Assembly (NCBI GenBank): GCA_910579595.1
Contig: CAJTVM010000065.1
Coordinates: forward strand, 1 to 15,288
Source: an uncultured Oscillospiraceae bacterium
GTDB lineage: Bacteria; Bacillota; Clostridia; Oscillospirales; Oscillospiraceae
Reading direction: 5' to 3'
Length of the DNA stretch: 15,288 nucleotides
The notes under the pieces were generated by a model. The model was not told the origin of the DNA. It saw nothing but the letters and a program-made list of their open reading frames with translations, and did not search any database. Below are positions 11,039 to 15,288 of the stretch, in pieces. Every line of letters begins with the position of its first letter. Positions within the stretch are counted from its first letter, which is position 1. The translations under genes were made by a program, and so were the position numbers.

Positions 11039-13339
11039 CTACAGAGGCCAGCTGGGGAACCAGCGCAGGAAGAAGGTGGCGTACCAGTTGGGCACGCTGA
11101 GTCCGGTGAGCTCCGGGTAGAAGATAAAGTACAGCCCCGCCGCGCAGCCGGTGAAGCCGTAGACCGCCAGCTTGTACCCCTTCCGTTTCCGCTCCAGCAT
11201 GCCGTCCATCAGGTAGGTGATGGCGAAGCACAGGAACAGCACTGTGGGGAAGTAGTGGTAGGCGAACAAGATCCGCCCAATGGACGTCCATGGCAGGAAC
11301 TGGGAGAGAATCGCGATCAGGATGAACAGACCCTTGCCGCACTTGTTCCGGACAGTCTGGATCGCCACGCCGAAGAAGGCCAGCAGTCCCGCCCAGGACA
11401 CCAGGGGGTTGTTGAAGGAGGCGAACAGGCTGCGCATCCCGGGCACGTCCAGATCCCGGTAGTACAGGATGGGCCGCGCGTCGAAAATCCATTGATACCA
11501 GTAGGATGCGTAGGGGTGGGGGGTATGAACGCCCTGGTGGTAGGTGAGCATGAAGTACTGGTTTTTCAGCATGATATCCACCGGGTTGGCACTGTCGCTG
11601 GGGATAACGTTGAAGAAACCGGATACCCGATCCAGCAGGCCGGGGGTTTTGCCCTCCGCAGCCATGTCCTGGGCGACCTGGGACATATGCTCCGGCAGGT
11701 TTCCCAGATGGGCGGGCAGCTGGGTGAACAGCCAGCGGAGGGACTCCCCGGCCATCCCGAAGAAGCCGCCGGTATTGCCCCTGGCCGCGGCGTAGGGGAA
11801 ATAGGACATCGTGTAAATGCACACCGGGATCACCACAAAAAACAACACAGAAAGGCCGATGGTGCCCCAGACATGGACGGTGAAGGAGGGAATATGGGGG
11901 GGCTCCCAGGGGGGCGGGGCCTCCTGGAACATAGCCTGGGTTACCTCCTGGCGGACTTCGGGGGGGACGGGCTGGGTCTGGGCGCGGATCTCCGCCTCAT
12001 GCCAGTCGCCCCGCTTGAAGATCATGCCAAGCAGCCACAGCAGGGCCAGCCCCAGTCCGGCGTACACCACCGTCCACTTGGAGGCGCAGCCGACGCCCCA
12101 GAACAGTCCGCTGAGGAACAGGGGCAGAATATAGTGCCGCAGTTTCTTCCCCGCGGGGACGGCCAGCCAGCGATACATGAAGTAGTAAGACACCAGGATG
12201 AAAAACACGCCGTAGGTGTCAATGGTGGCGATGCGGGTCTGCACCAGGTGCATGAAGTCGAAGGTAAACAGCGCCGTGCCGCACAGGGCTGCCGGGGTTT
12301 TGCCGAAGAGGTTTTTCAGAAAGATATAGAGGATGGGCACCATCAGCACGCCAAAGAGCGTACCCATGAAGCGCCAGCCGAAGGGCGCCATGCCGAAGAT
12401 GGCGATGCCGATGGACAAAATCAGCTTGCCCAGGGGCGGGTGGGACACCTCGTAGGGATAGACGTTGTTCAAGTGCTCCAGCGCGGTGCGGGGGTGGTAG
12501 ATTTCATCGAAGTAGGACGAGTTCATGTAGGTGTATTTGTCCGTCCACAGGCTGTATTCGTCGAATAGGTTCCAGATTTCCTCGCTTGCCCGGTTGGGCC
12601 GCATGGGCTTGCCATCGCTCCACAGCGCCAGCTCCGCCATCCACAGGCCCTCGCTCCGGTGGGTGCTGGCGGCGGTGATCCGGAAGCGGGAGGCGGTGAT
12701 GGGGCCGAGGGGTGCCGCGCCAATGTTCTGATTATCTTTGGTGATCTCCAGGCCCTTTTCGTCCAGCTGGCTGTTCAGATCCAGAACCTTCCATTTCAGC
12801 AGGGAATTGTAGGGCTGCTCCGGCCGGATGCTTCGCCAGGCGCCTTCCTCCGTTTCCCACTCCAGGGTGTAGTACCCGGTGCCCAGAGAGGTGTAGAAGG
12901 AGATGGCGTCCAGGGTGATGGGCTCGTTGTAGGAAAACTCATAGCGATCCCCCTGCTGGAACTTCACCAGGCTCTGGGGGGCTTTGAAATCGCCCAACTG
13001 GAAAAAGGCGGTGAAGGCGTACACCGCCGTCAGCAGCAGCACGGGCAGGACATCCCGCTTTTCCATGGGGTGGTGGGGGAGGGTGAGGGTTATACGCCGG
13101 GGCCCGGACTTTTCCTCCGCCATGGCGATCCATTCCAGGCTGCGGGGCCGGGGGCGCAGGCAGTACCAGTAATAGCCGAAAAAGGCCCCGCAGATCAAAA
13201 TCCCCAGAACCGCCCAGGCAAAGGCGGGGGAGAGGCTGGTGAAAAACCATTTGACGCCCTTTGCCACGGTTTCCCATAGGGTGGGCGGGACGCTCTCCGC
13301 CGGGTTGGGAGAGGCGTTTAACGCAAGCAATTGTATCAT
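11039..13339 (-). CDS. PMT-family protein O-mannosyltransferase (GT39) with inserted beta-rich domain
   Basis: A 766-residue membrane protein, longer than most bacterial PMTs (about 500). Two hydrophobic segments (39-60 and 97-115) come first, then a soluble stretch (about 118-245) rich in predicted strands, with FSYNEPITLDAISFYTSLGT and GYYTLEWETEEGAWRS. This resembles a discoidin or F5/8 type C fold and is probably outside the cell. The PMT catalytic acidic pair follows in SSYFDEIYHPRTALEHL (275-290), then YEVSHPPLGKLI and a multi-spanning C-terminal half. PMTs move mannose from a polyprenyl-phosphate donor to Ser/Thr of exported proteins; donor and targets here are unknown. A second long loop (about 430-480) is proline-rich. 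GGAGG precedes the ATG by 7 nt. I saw no convincing -35 box upstream. Confidence 0.85.
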   Translation of the reverse strand: MIQLLALNASPNPAESVPPTLWETVAKGVKWFFTSLSPAFAWAVLGILICGAFFGYYWYCLRPRPRSLEWIAMAEEKSGPRRITLTLPHHPMEKRDVLPVLLLTAVYAFTAFFQLGDFKAPQSLVKFQQGDRYEFSYNEPITLDAISFYTSLGTGYYTLEWETEEGAWRSIRPEQPYNSLLKWKVLDLNSQLDEKGLEITKDNQNIGAAPLGPITASRFRITAASTHRSEGLWMAELALWSDGKPMRPNRASEEIWNLFDEYSLWTDKYTYMNSSYFDEIYHPRTALEHLNNVYPYEVSHPPLGKLILSIGIAIFGMAPFGWRFMGTLFGVLMVPILYIFLKNLFGKTPAALCGTALFTFDFMHLVQTRIATIDTYGVFFILVSYYFMYRWLAVPAGKKLRHYILPLFLSGLFWGVGCASKWTVVYAGLGLALLWLLGMIFKRGDWHEAEIRAQTQPVPPEVRQEVTQAMFQEAPPPWEPPHIPSFTVHVWGTIGLSVLFFVVIPVCIYTMSYFPYAAARGNTGGFFGMAGESLRWLFTQLPAHLGNLPEHMSQVAQDMAAEGKTPGLLDRVSGFFNVIPSDSANPVDIMLKNQYFMLTYHQGVHTPHPYASYWYQWIFDARPILYYRDLDVPGMRSLFASFNNPLVSWAGLLAFFGVAIQTVRNKCGKGLFILIAILSQFLPWTSIGRILFAYHYFPTVLFLCFAITYLMDGMLERKRKGYKLAVYGFTGCAAGLYFIFYPELTGLSVPNWYATFFLRWFPSWPL

Positions 13340-13481
13340 TAGTAACCTCCATAAAAATGCTGTGCAGAAATATCCATGTATTTTTATATCATACTACGAT
13401 TGCCAGGGAAAAGGAAGCCCTTTTTTTGCCGGTTGCACCGAAATGTGCAGCGGCAGGCTGTCAGCAATCCCGGGGGTGGTG

Positions 13482-13507
13482 TGCGAAAACGGGGCGGCTT
13501 TTTCGCA
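13482..13507. repeat. Inverted repeat upstream of the hrcA promoter
   Basis: TGCGAAAA (13482-13489) pairs perfectly with TTTTCGCA (13500-13507) around a 10-nt loop. The right arm extends to TTTTTCGCATAAA (13499-13511), identical to 13 bases of the IS30-like right end (2090-2102). It may be a relic of a related insertion or chance. Confidence 0.5.
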
Positions 13508-13543
13508 TAAACAACCATTCACATTTAATTTACAACTGGGCTA

Positions 13544-13572
13544 TTGACAATTTCGGGGGGTGGTGGTACATT
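13544..13572 (+). promoter_or_regulatory. Promoter of the hrcA-grpE heat-shock operon
   Basis: TTGACA (13544-13549), a 17-nt spacer and TACATT (13567-13572, 4 of 6). Transcription would start near 13579, inside the CIRCE operator, so bound HrcA would block initiation. Confidence 0.85.
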
Positions 13573-13576
13573 ATCT

Positions 13577-13603
13577 TTAGCACTCGAGCAAACTGAGTGC
13601 TAA
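13577..13603. promoter_or_regulatory. CIRCE operator (HrcA binding site)
   Basis: TTAGCACTC (13577-13585), a 9-nt spacer and GAGTGCTAA (13595-13603) are a perfect copy of the CIRCE consensus. It overlaps the expected transcription start of hrcA, giving autoregulation by HrcA and release on heat shock. Confidence 0.97.
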
Positions 13604-13625
13604 ACCCGAGAGGGGAGGCTGGGTA

Positions 13626-14690
13626 TTGGAACTGAGTGAACGCAAGAAGAAAATTTTGCGGGCCGTGGTGGAAAGCTATATTGAGACGGCGGAGCCGGTG
13701 GGTTCCAAGGCACTGACGTCGCTGGCGGGGCTGAAGGTATCCTCCGCCACCATTCGCAACGACTTGGCCGATTTGACGGAGCAGGGCTATCTGGAGCAGC
13801 CCCACACCTCCGCCGGACGGATTCCCTCCCCCAAGGGCTACCGGCTGTATGTCAACGAGCTGATGGAGGAGCAGCGGCTGAGCCTGGAGGAGACGAAGCA
13901 GATCAACGAGGCCCTCCACCTGAAAATGCAGGAGCTGGACAACGTGATCAACCAGGCGGGCCGCATGGTATCCCAGCTCACCAATTATCCCGCCTTTGCC
14001 CTGGCGGAGGGCTCCCGGCGGCTGACCATCAAGCGGTTCGACCTGATTTTAGTGGACAGCGCCTCCTTCATCGCCGTGGTGATGACGGACAGCAGCGTAG
14101 TGAAAAACAAGCTGTTCCGGCTGCCGGCCAATTTGTCTGAGCCCCAGCTTCAGCTGCTCACTACCCTGCTCAACACTGCGTTCGTGGACAAGACCCTGGA
14201 TCAGCTTACCCCGGAGCTGATGCGGGTGGCGGAGCACGCGGCGGGCAATTCCTACGGGCTGATCTCCCTGGTGGTGTCCTTCGCCATGGAGGTGCTGGAC
14301 AGCCTGGAAAACAGCCCCGTGTATACCGCCGGGGCCAGCCACATCCTGGACCACCCCGAATACCAGGACGTGGGCAAGGCCCAGAAGCTGATGAGCTACC
14401 TGTCGGAGGACAGGGCGCTGGCTCAGGCGCTGGCGCTGCCCGCCCTGGACGGGGACGACACCAAGATCCTCATCGGTCCGGAAAACGTGGCCGACGAACT
14501 GAAGGACACCAGCGTGGTGCTGGCAAGCTATGACATCGGGGACGGCATGAAGGGGGTCATCGGCGTGGTGGGCCCCACCCGGATGGACTATGCCAAGGTA
14601 GCCGCCAAGCTGTCCTATGTGGCGGACGGTCTGTCCAAGCTGTTCGGGCAGCCGGAGCTGCCCCCCGGTACGCCGGAAAAGGAGGAATAA
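13626..14690 (+). CDS. hrcA: Heat-inducible transcription repressor HrcA
   Basis: A 354-residue HrcA, close to the family length. The N-terminal winged helix (1 to about 75) has RKKKILRAVVESYIETAEPV, GSKAL and SSATIRNDLADLTEQGYL, then the diagnostic HTSAGRIPSPKGYRLYV. The C-terminal part has the GAF-like ligand or GroEL-sensing domain and the dimerisation region, with GPENVADELKDTSVVLASY and the late GVIGVVGPTRMDYAKV motif typical of all HrcA. It binds CIRCE and needs GroEL for activity. The start is TTG with GGGGAGG 8 nt before; no in-frame ATG fits the conserved N-terminus. It is the first gene of the operon, and grpE starts 6 nt after its stop. Confidence 0.97.
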   Translation: MELSERKKKILRAVVESYIETAEPVGSKALTSLAGLKVSSATIRNDLADLTEQGYLEQPHTSAGRIPSPKGYRLYVNELMEEQRLSLEETKQINEALHLKMQELDNVINQAGRMVSQLTNYPAFALAEGSRRLTIKRFDLILVDSASFIAVVMTDSSVVKNKLFRLPANLSEPQLQLLTTLLNTAFVDKTLDQLTPELMRVAEHAAGNSYGLISLVVSFAMEVLDSLENSPVYTAGASHILDHPEYQDVGKAQKLMSYLSEDRALAQALALPALDGDDTKILIGPENVADELKDTSVVLASYDIGDGMKGVIGVVGPTRMDYAKVAAKLSYVADGLSKLFGQPELPPGTPEKEE

Positions 14691-14696
14691 ACACCA

Positions 14697-15288
14697 ATGG
14701 CTAAAGACAAGAGGAAAGAAAATCCCGTCCCCGAGGACGCGCGGGACGAGACCGCCGAAGTCCCCGATCAGGAGGTCCCGGAGGCCGCTGAGGTCCCGGA
14801 AGCGGCGGAAGCCCCCGAGGCGAAGGGGGCCGAGGCCCCCAAGACGGAAGCCAAGTCCCCCAAGGACAAGGGCCAGCTGCTGGCGGAGGCGGCGGACAAG
14901 TATCTGCGTCTGGCGGCGGAGTACGACAACTACCGCAAGCGCACCGCCAAGGAGAAGGAGGCCGCCTGGACGGAGGCGAAGGCCCAGACCGTGGCGGCGT
15001 TCCTCCCGGTGTTCGACAACCTGGAGCGGGCCATGAAGCAGGAAACCGCCGACGAGGCCTACAAAAAGGGCGTGGAGATGACCATGAAGGGGCTTCAGGA
15101 CGCGCTGGCGGGGCTGGGTGTGGAGATGATCCCCGCCCTGGGTGAGACCTTCGATCCCAACCGCCACAACGCCGTGATGCATGTGGACGACGAGGAGAGC
15201 GGCGAGAACACCATTGTCGAAGTATTCCAGCAGGGCTTTATCTGCGGGGACAAGGTGATCCGGTTCTCCATGGTGAAGGTGGCGAACT
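14697..15288 (+). CDS. grpE: GrpE nucleotide exchange factor (partial, runs off the window)
   Basis: The first 197 codons of GrpE, the ADP-release factor for DnaK. An acidic, low-complexity N-terminus (about 1-62, with repeats of VPEAAE and EAPEA) is followed by the coiled-coil region LAAEYDNYRKRTAKEKEAA. Next come FLPVFDNLERAM and the beta domain with LGETFDPNRHNAVMHVDDEE and VEVFQQGFICGDKVIRFSMV. Nearly the whole protein is present, with the last few residues beyond 15288. The ribosome site GGAGG overlaps the end of hrcA (14681-14685), so the two are translationally linked. dnaK and dnaJ are expected next outside the window. Confidence 0.96.
   Translation, partial: MAKDKRKENPVPEDARDETAEVPDQEVPEAAEVPEAAEAPEAKGAEAPKTEAKSPKDKGQLLAEAADKYLRLAAEYDNYRKRTAKEKEAAWTEAKAQTVAAFLPVFDNLERAMKQETADEAYKKGVEMTMKGLQDALAGLGVEMIPALGETFDPNRHNAVMHVDDEESGENTIVEVFQQGFICGDKVIRFSMVKVAN

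Noticed and set aside
10964..12568. 534-codon open frame on the plus strand
   Set aside because: It is antisense to the PMT gene, has the His/Gln/Gly-rich composition typical of reverse frames in GC-rich DNA, and has no ribosome site or recognisable domain.
14049..15182. 377-codon open frame on the minus strand
   Set aside because: Antisense to hrcA and grpE, low-complexity His/Gly/Leu-rich, no motif; a GC-driven shadow.
1..15288. CRISPR array
   Set aside because: No regularly spaced repeats of 23-40 bp were seen, and no cas-like protein.

Overview
The window looks like a chromosomal segment of a GC-rich Clostridia bacterium, most likely Oscillospiraceae-type (relatives of Flavonifractor, Oscillibacter or Intestinimonas). 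This rests on high GC with strong Shine-Dalgarno sites, a perfect CIRCE operator before an hrcA-grpE heat-shock operon, a tRNA gene with encoded CCA, a toprim protein of the RNase M5/DUF4093 type, and clostridial mobile-element debris. Species cannot be fixed from the sequence alone.

Layout. Positions 1-2475 are accessory and decayed. They hold the 5' end of a small mobile-element-type gene that stops after 27 codons, a hairpin-rich gene-free stretch, a tRNA-Val(GAC) gene on the minus strand with a consensus promoter and a 17-bp-arm terminator, and then an IS30-like element of about 1.4 kb with imperfect terminal inverted repeats. Inside that element are an intact 81-residue helix-turn-helix ORF, two pieces of a reverse transcriptase brought together by an internal deletion, and the DDE half of an IS30 transposase broken by a 4-bp tandem duplication. 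The element abuts a HAD-hydrolase pseudogene that has lost both ends.

Positions 2532-9234 are core genes. On the minus strand lie yifB/comM (AAA+ Mg-chelatase-like protein) and an orphan OmpR-type response regulator. On the plus strand, from a divergent promoter, runs comEC (DNA uptake channel), then holA (DNA polymerase III delta), then a toprim/RNase M5-like gene, ending at a bidirectional terminator (9196-9234). The DNA-uptake and DNA-processing genes sit side by side with the regulator between them.

Positions 9238-13339 form one minus-strand operon read leftwards: a PMT-family protein mannosyltransferase with an inserted beta-rich domain, a PHP-domain phosphoesterase, rpiB (ribose-5-phosphate isomerase B), and a small HELMH-containing protein coupled to rpiB by a GTGA overlap. 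Positions 13544-15288 hold the CIRCE-controlled promoter, hrcA (TTG start) and the 5' part of grpE, which runs off the window.

I found no clear new multi-gene system. The best leads are the reverse transcriptase/IS30 mosaic, a short palindromic motif repeated upstream of two promoters and at the IS flanks, the unusual PMT architecture, and the comM/regulator/comEC neighbourhood.
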